Shown here piece after piece: positions 54,882 to 63,877 of a DNA stretch of 64,000 nt. Positions within the stretch are counted from its first letter, which is position 1, and each line of letters begins with the position of its first letter. The position numbers and the translations under genes were made by a program. The stretch comes from Zanthoxylum bungeanum (lineage: Eukaryota > Streptophyta > Magnoliopsida > Sapindales > Rutaceae). The stretch is taken from assembly GCA_019454045.1 (NCBI GenBank), contig SKCR01031817.1, positions 1 through 64,000 of the forward strand. Reading direction: 5' to 3'. The notes under the pieces are model-generated. The model searched no databases and had not been told where the DNA came from. It saw only the letters and a list, made by a program, of their open reading frames with translations.

Positions 54882-56291
54882 GTGTTGACCCACTTGAAAA
54901 AGATAGAAGCAAAACACGACTCTCAAGCAGCAAGATATGATACTATGTTTCAATCTCAAGCAGCAAGATATGATGCTATGTTTCAATCCCAAGCAGCATT
55001 AATTCAAAGTCAATATGCTTCTATTAAAGCACTGGAGAATCAAATTGGACAACTGGCAAATGCTCAAAGTTACAGACCGTCAGGTACCCTTCCTAGCAAC
55101 ACAGAGCAAAATCCAAGAAACATGGGGAATGAGCAATGTCATGCCATCATGTTAAAAAGCGGTACTGAAATCAACAAAGATGTTGGAGCCAAAACAGCTG
55201 CTGAGGAAGTTCCAAAAGAAACAAAGCAACAGATGGAGGAAAAAGAAGCAAAGGAAAAAGAACAGATCATTCCACCTCCACTTTTTCCTCAACGTCTTCA
55301 GAAGAACAAATTGGACAAGCAGTTTTCTCGGTTCCTGGAGATCTTCAAAAAACTGCATATCAACATTCCATTTGCAGAAGCGTTGGAACAAATGCCCAAC
55401 TTTGCCAAATTCATGAAAGACATTCTTTCACGAAAGCGGAGATTGGGAGATTACGAGACAGTAGCATTATCAGAAGACTGTAGCGCTATCAATCATAGGA
55501 AACTTCCCCCAAAGTTGAAAGATCCTGGCAGTTTCACTGTTCCTTGCACCATAGGAGAACATGACTTCGGTAAGGCTCTGTGTGATCTAGGTGCGAGTGT
55601 TAACTTGATGCCTTTTTCTATTGTCAGGAAATTACAGATTGGAGAAACAATGCCAACTTCAGTCTCACTACAACTTGCTGATAGAACGCTCGTATTTCCA
55701 AGAGGTGTAGTTGAGGATGTGCTCGTCAAGGTTGACAAATTCATTTTCCCAGCAAATTTTATTGTCCTTGATATGGAGGAAGACGCAGACGTGCCAATCA
55801 TCCTTGGGAGACCATTCTTGGCTACAGGTCGAACCATTATTGATGTACAAAAAGGAGAATTAACTATGAGGGTACATGACCAAGAAGTAACATTCAATGT
55901 TTTCAAGGCCATGAATTTCCCAGATGATGAAAAGAATGAGGAATGTTTCAGACTTGATGTGATACACAATACCATTAAGAACTCCAATGCAATGCAAAGT
56001 TCTACTGACAAACTTAAAACATGTCAATTGCATGTGGAGCCTAAAGATAAAGCGACTTTTACACTGAAAGAGCCAATTTTTGCACTACAAGCAACAGAAG
56101 AGAAACAGATCCACCAGCTTAATGAATTGGAGGAATTTCACAATCAGCCTTTTGAGGATGCCAAATTGTACAAAGAAAATGGCAAGAAAAGACATGATGA
56201 GAAGTTAGTGCGCATACAACTGGAATCAGGGCAGAAGGTACTGTTAAACAAATCAAGGGTGAAATTCTTCCCATGGAAGCCAAAATCATGA
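54882..56291 (+). CDS. gag tail and protease joined in frame to the integrase C-terminus (element E)
   Basis: One open frame of 469 codons. It begins in the gag coiled region, with a 33-nt unit repeated (SQAARYDTMFQ, SQAARYDAMFQ, near residues 13-34), then NQIGQLANAQ. A basic/acidic linker with KEAKEKEQIIPP and the FLEIFKKLHINIPFAEALEQ block precedes an aspartic protease: ALCDLGASVNLMPFS (normally DLGAS), then DVPIILGRPFLATG. After MNFPDDEKNEECF the frame passes directly to LNELEEFHNQPFEDAKLYKE, the integrase C-terminus, and stops at WKPKS. RT, RNase H and the integrase core, normally about 1000 residues, are missing without loss of frame. The segment after the stop (WSGPFVITKV ... VKHYWG) continues the integrase. 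Confidence 0.82.
   Translation: MLTHLKKIEAKHDSQAARYDTMFQSQAARYDAMFQSQAALIQSQYASIKALENQIGQLANAQSYRPSGTLPSNTEQNPRNMGNEQCHAIMLKSGTEINKDVGAKTAAEEVPKETKQQMEEKEAKEKEQIIPPPLFPQRLQKNKLDKQFSRFLEIFKKLHINIPFAEALEQMPNFAKFMKDILSRKRRLGDYETVALSEDCSAINHRKLPPKLKDPGSFTVPCTIGEHDFGKALCDLGASVNLMPFSIVRKLQIGETMPTSVSLQLADRTLVFPRGVVEDVLVKVDKFIFPANFIVLDMEEDADVPIILGRPFLATGRTIIDVQKGELTMRVHDQEVTFNVFKAMNFPDDEKNEECFRLDVIHNTIKNSNAMQSSTDKLKTCQLHVEPKDKATFTLKEPIFALQATEEKQIHQLNELEEFHNQPFEDAKLYKENGKKRHDEKLVRIQLESGQKVLLNKSRVKFFPWKPKS
54919..54984 (+). repeat. 33-nt tandem repeat in gag of element E
   Basis: Two 11-codon units encode SQAARYD(T/A)MFQ, followed by a partial third (SQAAL). Likely replication slippage that keeps frame. 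Confidence 0.85.
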
Positions 56292-56530
56292 TGGTCAGGT
56301 CCATTTGTGATCACCAAGGTTTTACCAGACAGGGCCGTTGAGATACATGATCCTGTCTCCAATAAAACTTTCAAGGTTAAAAACAAGTGTGTCAAGCACT
56401 ACTGGGGAGAATCATTTGAGCGACAAAAAGAAAGTGTTACACTTTCAGATCCAGCTTAACGTTTGAGAAGTCACGTCTAGCTGACGACTCTAAACTTAGC
56501 GCTAGCAGGGAGGCAACCCATGCAATTTTT
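56292..56530 (+). other. Integrase end and GGGAGGCAACCCA block of element E
   Basis: WSGPFVITKV and VKHYWGESFE finish the integrase with a stop at 56457. Then follow TAGCGCTAGCAGGGAGGCAA and CCCATGC, a block that commonly lies after pol in plant Athila/Tat elements. Confidence 0.7.
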
Positions 56531-56547
56531 GTATATATTGTGATTTG

Positions 56548-56581
56548 GTGTGTTTTATTTTTGTGTGTTTAATTTTTGCAG
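56548..56581 (+). other. Splice-acceptor-like tract before the cysteine-rich ORF
   Basis: A T-rich tract (GTGTTTTATTTTTGTGTG, then TTTAATTTTTGCAG) ends at 56581, 16 bp before the ATG of the next frame. This is a strong plant 3' splice-site pattern and suggests a spliced subgenomic message. Confidence 0.45.
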
Positions 56582-56597
56582 GTTTAGTCATTTCAAG

Positions 56598-57383
56598 ATG
56601 GAAGAAGCTCTGGCAAATCTTCACAAGCAATTCCCTTCTCTCCCTAAAAAATCTTTGATGAAAGTCTACAAAGCTCGTTTGGAACGGATGAGATTACTGA
56701 TGATCAAAGGTATTCCTACTGACATTCGTTGGTTAATTGAAGCACGGGTTCGATTGGCAGGTGAGTCTTCTGACTCTTTTATTTCATATCTACCTGGTTT
56801 AGGAAAGAGCACATATGCTAAAAAAAGAAGAGCCAAAAGAATGTGTGTTTGTTATAAATGTGCTCGCATGTTTTGTAATACTCGTTGTCGTTCTTTAGGA
56901 ATGGTGTCCGATAACCGCGAAGATAAGATTAACTTCATTAGGGATGGCTTGAGTAAGGAGTATTTGGATGACATATCTAAAACTCTTGAGACGCATCCCT
57001 GTGGATGTGTGTATCATGAAATTCGCATGTTATATGCACAATTCCAAAAGGAAAGACAACTGTTAAGTCTCGGGAATCTGACTCAAAAAGACCTTGTTTG
57101 CCAATTTATAAGAAAATTGGATGGAAGCTTGTCCCTGACGCATAGACGTCAATCAAGCCGTTACTTTTCTTGTAAATATTATATCTCTTTGTCTTTTCTT
57201 AATAATTGTAATTTATTTTGTTGTTTTCTTTTATTTTCTCCGACAGGATCAGACCTTTTTGACTATCACGATATTATTTCGCTACTAATCGTCCTCTGGA
57301 AGATACTTGTGCTATTTTTACTCACCCTTTTCAGGAACTATAAATTCAGCCGTCATTGCACTTTTGAAGGCATCCAGAGTTGA
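56598..57383 (+). CDS. Extra ORF of element E with a basic Cys-rich segment (viral NABP-like)
   Basis: An open frame of 261 codons in the env position. Residues 1-55 are helical and basic with PTDIRWLIEARVRLAGES. Residues 68-100 read GLGKSTYAKKRRAKR and then CVCYKCARMFCNTRC, giving cysteines at 83, 85, 88, 93 and 97. FIRDG follows at 113 and HPCGC at 133-137. A Gly-Ser-Tyr-Ala, Arg/Lys run, then CxxC and further Cys is the pattern of the small nucleic-acid-binding proteins of carla-like plant viruses (Betaflexiviridae), where they suppress RNA silencing and bind nucleic acid. That link is by eye. The part after residue 190 is hydrophobic and overlaps a likely 75-nt intron (57172-57246). The segment could instead be an unrelated zinc-binding domain. 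Copy F may carry it beyond the window edge. Confidence 0.45.
   Translation: MEEALANLHKQFPSLPKKSLMKVYKARLERMRLLMIKGIPTDIRWLIEARVRLAGESSDSFISYLPGLGKSTYAKKRRAKRMCVCYKCARMFCNTRCRSLGMVSDNREDKINFIRDGLSKEYLDDISKTLETHPCGCVYHEIRMLYAQFQKERQLLSLGNLTQKDLVCQFIRKLDGSLSLTHRRQSSRYFSCKYYISLSFLNNCNLFCCFLLFSPTGSDLFDYHDIISLLIVLWKILVLFLLTLFRNYKFSRHCTFEGIQS
57172..57246 (+). other. Possible small intron in the extra ORF
   Basis: TTCTT, then GTAAATATT, a CTTAATA branch-like word, a 30-base pyrimidine-rich tract and CCGACAG bound 75 nt, a multiple of three with no stop, so both forms keep frame. Confidence 0.35.
57300..57334 (+). other. Splice-acceptor-like tract before the LOG-like ORF of element E
   Basis: TGCTATTTTTACTCACCC, then TTTTCAG, ends at 57334, 69 bp before the LOG-like ATG. 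The same tract is kept at the same place in element F (minus strand, AG at 63930-63931). Confidence 0.5.
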
Positions 57384-57403
57384 GAAAGAAATACATTAAA
57401 AAA

Positions 57404-58037
57404 ATGGAAGCCACTTCAAGAAGACGAGTTGAAAACATCTGTGTGTTTTGCGGTAGGTGTAGTATTTGGTACTAAGCCACAATACGTAGAAGCAGCACAT
57501 GAATTGGGTCGAGTCATAGCTGCAAGGAATATGCACTTAATATATGGCGGGGGCAATCTTGGACTTATTGAGATCGTTTCAAAGGCTGTACAGGAAGGAG
57601 GCAGTCACGTTTTGGGAATCATCCCAAAACCCTTGGCGAGGCAAATCTTATTGGATCATCAAACGGAGATGAACTGATCGTGCCAGGTATGTCTGAACGA
57701 TGGTAGAAATGATTAACCGTGCTGATGCTTTTATCGCTTTGCCAGGTGGCTTAGGCACATTGGAGGAAATTTTTATAGTATTATCTTGGGCGAACCTGAA
57801 CATACACCAAGAAACAGCTTTGGATTTTCAACGTTGATGGATTTTATGATTTTCTTTGTGTGTTTCTTGATGATGCCCGTAGAAATGGGTTCGTGTCAAA
57901 ACCTATGAAAGAACTCCTATATACTGCCAGAACTGCTACGGATCTAATTGACCAACTCTTAGCCTATGAACCACAAGTTGACCCTATCATTTCAAAGATA
58001 AATTGGCCGAGGACGATCGTGGTAAGAGGCGTCGGAT
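57404..58037 (+). pseudogene. LOG: LOG-like phosphoribohydrolase gene carried by element E, frameshifted
   Basis: This is an intronless homologue of LOG, which releases active cytokinin bases from riboside 5'-monophosphates in the cytosol or nucleus. It starts MEATSRRRVENICVFCG and shows YGGGNLGLIEIVSKAVQEGG, VLGIIPKPLA and, in another frame, [15 protein letters not shown]: the family Pro-Gly-Gly-x-Gly-Thr-x-Glu-Glu motif is intact. Compared with copy F it has small indels near 57452, 57640, 57700, 57812 and 58006, so no full product is possible. Plant LOG genes normally have several introns; their absence here points to capture from spliced RNA. The opal stop of copy F is not present here. 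Confidence 0.85.
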
Positions 58038-59375
58038 AATATGGATCTTAACCTTTAATTTCCTGTAGAATTTCAGCTAACCAGGTACTATCTTCTAAAC
58101 TCTTCTTCTACTTGTTTTAAGACATTGGGGACATGTCTCATTAGGTTTGGGGGAGGAATTAGTTGATCAGTACCTTGTTTTTTTTAGTTTGTGTGTATTT
58201 TATTTTTAGTTCAAAATTTTTCGAAAAATTACAAAAAAATTGAAAATTTTTCAAAAATAACAAAAATATTTTGCGTTTTTATTTTTATTTTGACTAAAAA
58301 TGTGAAATTGGGAAGAGATAGCTGAGTAAGGAGTTTCCACTCCTGAGACGTATCTCAAGCCTATTTTCGAAATAAGTTAATTTTTGTTTATTTCCTTTTA
58401 AATTATTTAATTTGTAAATTCTCCATAAAACGGACTAAAATGGATTTTCATATGCTCAGTTAACAGGTATTATCAACATGCATAAGAACATACGAACATG
58501 AGTTAAAATTGAAAAGTTTGTAATATTCAGTGCTCTAGTTTAATTGGAGGAAGCATCTCAAAAAGCATGGAGTAAAAAAAAAAATGGGGATGATCCGAGT
58601 TATTAAATCTGTAAGGGTGTTTTTAAACACCTAGGGCCCTAAAACCAACTGGTTTGGGATCACTGACCCAAAGCTCGCTACATGGATCAAAGATGCTGCA
58701 AAAATATCTGAAGTCTTAGTAATTAAGTCCTTAGGGTTGTCTTAACACCTGGTGCCTTAAAGCTAACTGGTTTGGGAGCCACCGACCCAACACTCGTTAC
58801 ATAGATGGAAGATATTGTATATAAATAAAAAAAAAAAATCAAAAATCAAAGAAAAAAAATCAGAAAAATGAAAAAAATTTATTCCATTGCTACAAAAAGG
58901 TGTGAAATCTGATAGAACTTTAGGACAAAAATATTACTCTCTTATCAACTGCACTATGACTGTTGTGGGCAAAAATGAGTTGTTTAATATTTTGTTGGCT
59001 GTGTATATGAAGAATGGTAAAAATAATCGGAGAATTTACTTATTCAGTAATTTATAAAGAAACAAAACAACTAGTAACTTGGAGTAGAAATTTTACCTGA
59101 TTAGTCACTAACTTCTTTATTCTCTTTTCGCTTGTCTTTTTTCTTTTGTGTGCATTATTTAACTACCTTTTTACTTTTGTAAAATATTTGTGGGTATCAT
59201 TGCTGTAAACCCTCACGAGACTACGACCCGTCCACTAGGGACACCTATGGTTAAAGGCTTGTTGCATACGCTAAATGCAACCGTGATCCCTACAAAAATG
59301 GCTTAGTTAAATTTTATTATGTTATTTTATTTTGTGTTTTGCTCGAGGACTAGCAAAATGTTGGGTTTGGGGGTG
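58038..59375 (+). other. 3' untranslated region of gypsy element E
   Basis: It includes a polypurine-like GGTTTGGGGGAGGA (58147-58160), two imperfect tandem units (58599-58815) each with a TTTGGG/CCCAAA-type hairpin, and the shared block around TTGCATACGCTAAATGCAAC. The true polypurine tract GGTTTGGGGGTG lies at 59364-59375. No gene. Confidence 0.65.
58599..58815 (+). repeat. Paired ~110-bp imperfect repeats with hairpin-forming ends (E)
   Basis: Each unit has GTAAGGGTGTTTTTAAACACC- or AGGGTTGTCTTAACACC-like sequence, AACTGGTTTGGG, then GACCCAA, CTCG and TACATrGATs. GGTGTTT/AAACACC and TTTGGG/CCCAAA pair within unit 1. Both units are also found in element F (62470-62690, inverted). Confidence 0.65.
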
Positions 59376-60567
59376 TGATGAGTGATAAATCTATCACAAT
59401 TTCCCACTCATTTAACCTAATATTTTGTATAGTTTCTTGAGTTTTGTGAATATTTTAATGTGTTTTGTGTTATTTTGTAGATAAATAAAGTTTCTAGACA
59501 TTCTAGAGGTGATTTGGACCAAAACAGTGAAAATTGGAAAAAAAGGGAATTTTGGTAATTTTCCGCGTCGCGATGCCCAGACTTTCAGCGTCGCGACGCC
59601 TAACGTGCGCCGAACAGTGCTAACGTGCGCCGGGTCCACAAGTCAGAATCTGAGAAAAGTTTGACTTTGCTAACGTGCGCCGTGACACGTGTCACCATCA
59701 CAACCGATCTGCTAATATGCGCCGTGCCACATGTCATCATCCTACGGTGCCGACAGTCACCATCGCCACGTGTCACTCCACGTCATTGTCATGTCATCGT
59801 CCACATCACCAGGTTGACCAGTCAACATGCCACCTCACTGCCACGTCATCATCAACCAATCACAGCGTGACACGTGTCGCGATTTTATGGTGCCGACAGT
59901 CCAATTGCCACGTGTCACCATGTCAGCATCAATTATTGGCTCTCTTATCCCTATCTGACATGTGGCGGATAAGAATCTAGCCGACTAATCAGAAGCCGCC
60001 ACGTGTCACAATAATTGAGCCCCAACCACCTTGCACGTGTCACCTTATCACCTTATCCAGAATCTTCAACCGACGAAACAAAGCTGCCACATCGACCAAA
60101 TGGGCGTCGCGACGCGAGCTGTGAGTCTCGACGCGCGGACCTTACTGACCCCTATAAATAGAGCGCGAAATCCAAGTTTCAGTTGTACCACTCTCTCTCA
60201 TCTCCTTGATGTAAAGAGAGAGTTTCTCTCTCTAGTTTCTTTTAGTTTTTAGTTTTTTTTTTTTAGTTTTGTAATTAATTTTAATTACTTTTTGTAATAA
60301 TATTTAAATGATATTGGAAGAAATCACAACCCTAAATAGTTTTTAATATTGAATTTTCTTAAAACCTACTTTCGAATAATTTTATTTACTTGTTTTTAAA
60401 TTTAGAATCGTCACCATTTCAAATCAATCAAACAACCTATTAGATACTAGTAATCATTTGACCTTATAAAATTAATATTTTATATATTAAGTCCTCGTGG
60501 TATCAATATTTTTTACTACTTGAACGATACGTGCGCTTGCGTTATACATGTGTGTTTACGCCGGTCA
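59376..60567 (+). repeat. Gypsy element E 3' LTR with 1-kb internal deletion
   Basis: It is 1192 bp, against 2176 bp for the 5' LTR. The sequence jumps at about 60302 from TTTTTGTAATAATA to TTTAAATGATATTGG, which are about 1 kb apart in the 5' LTR. It keeps the CACGTG array and TATA box and loses the tandem ATACCGCC units. Confidence 0.88.
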
Positions 60568-61904
60568 CTATCCTCAAGGAAGATCGTGGGCTACTAAGTC
60601 TAAGGGTGAAACCTAAAATTCATTGTCAAGTTTATTTTAGATTTACCAGATCATCTTATTAGTAGCCAATTAACAAGACGCATTAAGTTTAAGACTTAAT
60701 AAGTAAACCTTTAAATTACTCAAAACTATAAAATAACCCCTTATAAACTGGTGATATTAGAATTCATCACAATCCTAGATAACTAACTTAGTTACGACAC
60801 ATAACTATGGCTAGTAAAAACTTAAAAGTAAAAGACATAAAATAAAATACTGAAAAGTAAATGCGGTAAAGTAAATACTGAAAAGTAAAATTACAAAAAT
60901 AAAATGCTAGGGTTAAAGGATCTACTTTTATTACTACTATTTTAGATATCTCCATTAATATAATATATCAACTTGTGATGGTATTACCAACCAGCCATAT
61001 AGGCGGTAATCTGATTAAGTCAAATTAAGTCTGACCTGCCATAAAGGCGGTATATTACCAACGACCAACCAAGCGGTATCCATGCTTAGTCAGATTAAAA
61101 CCAGTTTATAATTGATTACCAACCGACCAATATAGTGGTATCCTCATAAAGTCAAATTTTAAATAGTGAATATATTATAATTAGGGAGATTAATCTAAAT
61201 AGCAGTAATACAAGCTTCACGCGTCGCGACGCAACAGGTGTCAGCTTCTGGTTGGTCCACCGAGATTCTTATCCAATGACGTGGCGATGTGGATGATTAA
61301 CTCAATAATTACGCTGACGTGGCAGTGACGTGGCGGTGATGTGGTTATGACGTGGTGACATGTGGCGATAGTGATTGTCGGCACCGTAGGATTGCGACAT
61401 GTGGCACGTTGTGATTGGCTGATGATGATGTGGTGGTGACGTGGCGAGTTGACTCGGTCAGCAGCTGATGTGGATGATGACGTGTCAGACACGCGGGATG
61501 ACATGTGTCAGCACGTGGCGATGGCGATTGTCGACATCATAGGATGATGACATGTGGCACGACACACGTTAGTGGATTGCCTGTGATGTTGACATGTGGC
61601 AGGCGCATGTTAGCAAGTCAAACTTTTCAGATTCTGACACGTGTCCCCCGACGCACGTTAGCAGCTAATGGCGCATGTTAGGCATCGCGACGCTGAAGGC
61701 TTGCGCGTCGCGACGTGCAAAATTACCAAATTGCCATTTTGTTTGTTTTTCACTGTTTTGGCCCCAAATCACCTCCAGAGAGTCCTGAAACTTTATTTAT
61801 CTACAAAATAACACAAAACACATCAAAATATTCACAAAACTCAAGAAACTATACAAAATATTTAGTTAAATGAGTGAGAAATAGTGATATAATTACCACT
61901 TATC
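60568..61904 (-). repeat. Gypsy element F 3' LTR, larger part
   Basis: Continuing from 51447 across element E, the sequence restores the inverted GATCTTCCTTGAGGATA block of the LTR. It then holds about four CCGACCA/CCAGCCATA...GGTAT repeats (60985-61145) and a region of ACACGTGTC/GTGGC words (61240-61660), and ends CTTATCA at 61904 (TGATAAG on the minus strand). Confidence 0.85.
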
Positions 61905-63223
61905 ACACTTCCAAACCTAATATTTTGCTAGTCCTCGAGCAAAACACAGAATAAAATAATATAAACATCTTTAAAATAAAATTTAACTAAGCCACTTTCG
62001 TAGGGATCACGGTTGCATTTAGCATATACAACAAGCCTTTAAACCTCTAGGTGTCCCTAGTGGACGAGTTGTAGTCTCGTGAGGGTTTACAATAATGATA
62101 CCCACAAACTTTTTACAAAAGTAAGAAAATAGTAAAACTAATGCACACAAAAGTAAAAAGACGAGAAAATAGAATAAAGAAGTTAGTGACTAATCAGGTG
62201 AAACTTCTACTCCAAGTCACTAGTTGTTTTCTTTCTTTCTAAATTACTGAATAAGTAAATTCTCCGATTATATTTACCATTCTCCATATACACAGCCAAC
62301 AAAATATTAATCAACTCATTTTTGCCCACAACAGTCACAAGTGCAGTTGATAAGAGAGTAATATTTTTGTCCTAAAGTTTTATCAAAATTTTCACCTTTT
62401 TATAACAATGGATAATTTTTCTGATTTTTTTCTTTGATTTATGATTTTTTTATTTATATACAATATCTTCCGTCTATGTAGCGAGTGTTGGGTCGGTGGC
62501 TCCCAAACCAAATGGCTTTAGGGCACCAGGTGTTAAGACACCCCTACAGACTTAATTACTCAGAATTCAGATATATATATTTTTGCAGCATCTTTGTTCC
62601 ATGTAGCGAGCTTTGGGCCAGTGACTCCCAAACCAGTTGGCTTTTGGGCACTAGGTGTTAAAACACCCTTACAGACTTAATAACTCGGATCTTATATGTT
62701 TTTTTTCTTACTCCAATTCTTTTCATAGATGCTTCCTCCAATTAAACTAGAGCACTGAATATACAAACTTTTCAATTACAGCTCATGTCTGTATGTTACC
62801 ATGCATGTTGATAATACCTGCCAACTGAGCATATGAAGATCCATTTTAGTCAATTTATGGAGAATTCACAAATTAAATAATTCAAAAAGAAATAAACAAA
62901 ATTTAACTTGTTTCGAAAATGGGTTGAAATACGTATCAGGAGTGGGAACTCCTTACACAGCTATCTCTCACCCATTTCACCTTTTTAGTCAAAATAAAAA
63001 CAAAACGCAAAATATTTTTGTAATTTTTGAAAATTTTTCAATTTTTTTTGTATTTTTCGAAAACTTTTGGGCTAAAAATAAAAACAACACACAACTAAAA
63101 ACAAGATACTAATCAACTAATTCCCTCCCCCAAACCTAAATGAGACATTGTCCCCAATGTCTTAAACAGTAGAAGAAGAGTTATGAAGATAGTACCTCGT
63201 TAACTGAAATTCTACACGAAAAG
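61905..63223 (-). other. 3' untranslated region of gypsy element F
   Basis: It is co-linear with 58038-59375 of E in reverse. The polypurine tract read on the minus strand is GGTTTGGAAGTG (61905-61916), the paired hairpin repeats lie at 62470-62690, and a polypurine-like GGTTTGGGGGAGGGAA lies at 63124-63139. No gene. Confidence 0.65.
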
Positions 63224-63877
63224 TTAAAGGTTAAGATCCAAATTAATCCGACGCCTCTTACCACGATCGTCCTCGGACCAATTTATCTTTGAAATGATAG
63301 GGTCAATTTGTGATTCATAGGCTAAGATTTGGTCAATTAGATCCGGAGCAGTTCTGGCAGTAAAGAGGATCTCTTTCATAGGTTTTGTTACGAACCCATT
63401 TCTCCGGGCATCATCAAGAAATACACAAAGAAAATCATAAAATCCTTCAACATTGTACAGTCCAAGCGGTTTCTGGTGTATGTTCAAGTTTGCCCAAGAT
63501 AACACTGTAAAAATGTCCTTCAATGTACCCAAGCCACCTGACAAAGCAATAAAAGCATCAGCACGGTTAATCATTTCTACCAGTCGTTCAGACATACCTG
63601 GCACAATTAGCTCTTCTCCGTTTGATGGTCCAATAAGATTTGCCTCCGCCAAGGGTTTTGGGATGATTTCCAAGACTTGACTGCCTCATTCATGTACAAC
63701 CTTTGAAACGATCCACATTAGTCCAAGATTGCCTCCGCCATATACTAAGTGCATATTCCTTGCAACTAATACTCGACCCAATTCATGTGCTGTTGTTACA
63801 CATTGTGGCTTAACACCAACACTAGTACCGCAAAACACACAAATGTTTTCAACTCGCCTTCTTGAAGTGGCTTCCAT
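63224..63877 (-). pseudogene. LOG: LOG-like phosphoribohydrolase gene carried by element F, one stop codon
   Basis: A 217-codon intronless frame interrupted only by a TGA at codon 64 (63686-63688), where copy E has GGA. Family blocks in order: NICVFCGTSVGVKPQ (11-25), MHLVYGGGNLGLM (42-54), EIIPKPLAEA (70-79), [18 protein letters not shown] (95-112) with the conserved Arg, and ARTAPDLIDQILAYE (174-188). The hallmark motif reads SGGLGTLKD (113-121): Pro is Ser and the first Glu of the pair is Lys, so the catalytic acid is lost. The length fits LOG (about 210-225). The tail ends KRRRINLDLNL, a basic run plus an LxLxL (EAR-like) motif not expected in LOG. Neighbour: 3' LTR of F, 1.3 kb downstream. 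Confidence 0.88.

Larger units (their letters stand above)
51448..60567 (+). mobile_element. Athila/Tat-like gypsy element E carrying a LOG-like gene, with TSD
   Basis: The termini are TGATGAGTG...CGCCGGTCA, with CTATC on both sides (51443-51447 and 60568-60572). The layout is 5' LTR, PBS TGGCGCCGTTGCCGGGGA (the plant Athila/Tat type), a leader with a likely intron, gag, protease joined to the integrase C-terminus, a GGGAGGCAACCCA block, a cysteine-rich ORF, a LOG-like ORF, a 3' untranslated region, a polypurine tract and a 3' LTR. RT, RNase H and the integrase core are absent, so E is non-autonomous. It is inserted in the LTR of sibling F, in opposite orientation. Confidence 0.9.

Noticed and set aside
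46794..61145. CRISPR-like regularly spaced repeats in the gypsy LTRs
   Set aside because: The repeats are imperfect, the spacers are AT-rich and homologous between copies, and the host is a plant. They are LTR tandem repeats.
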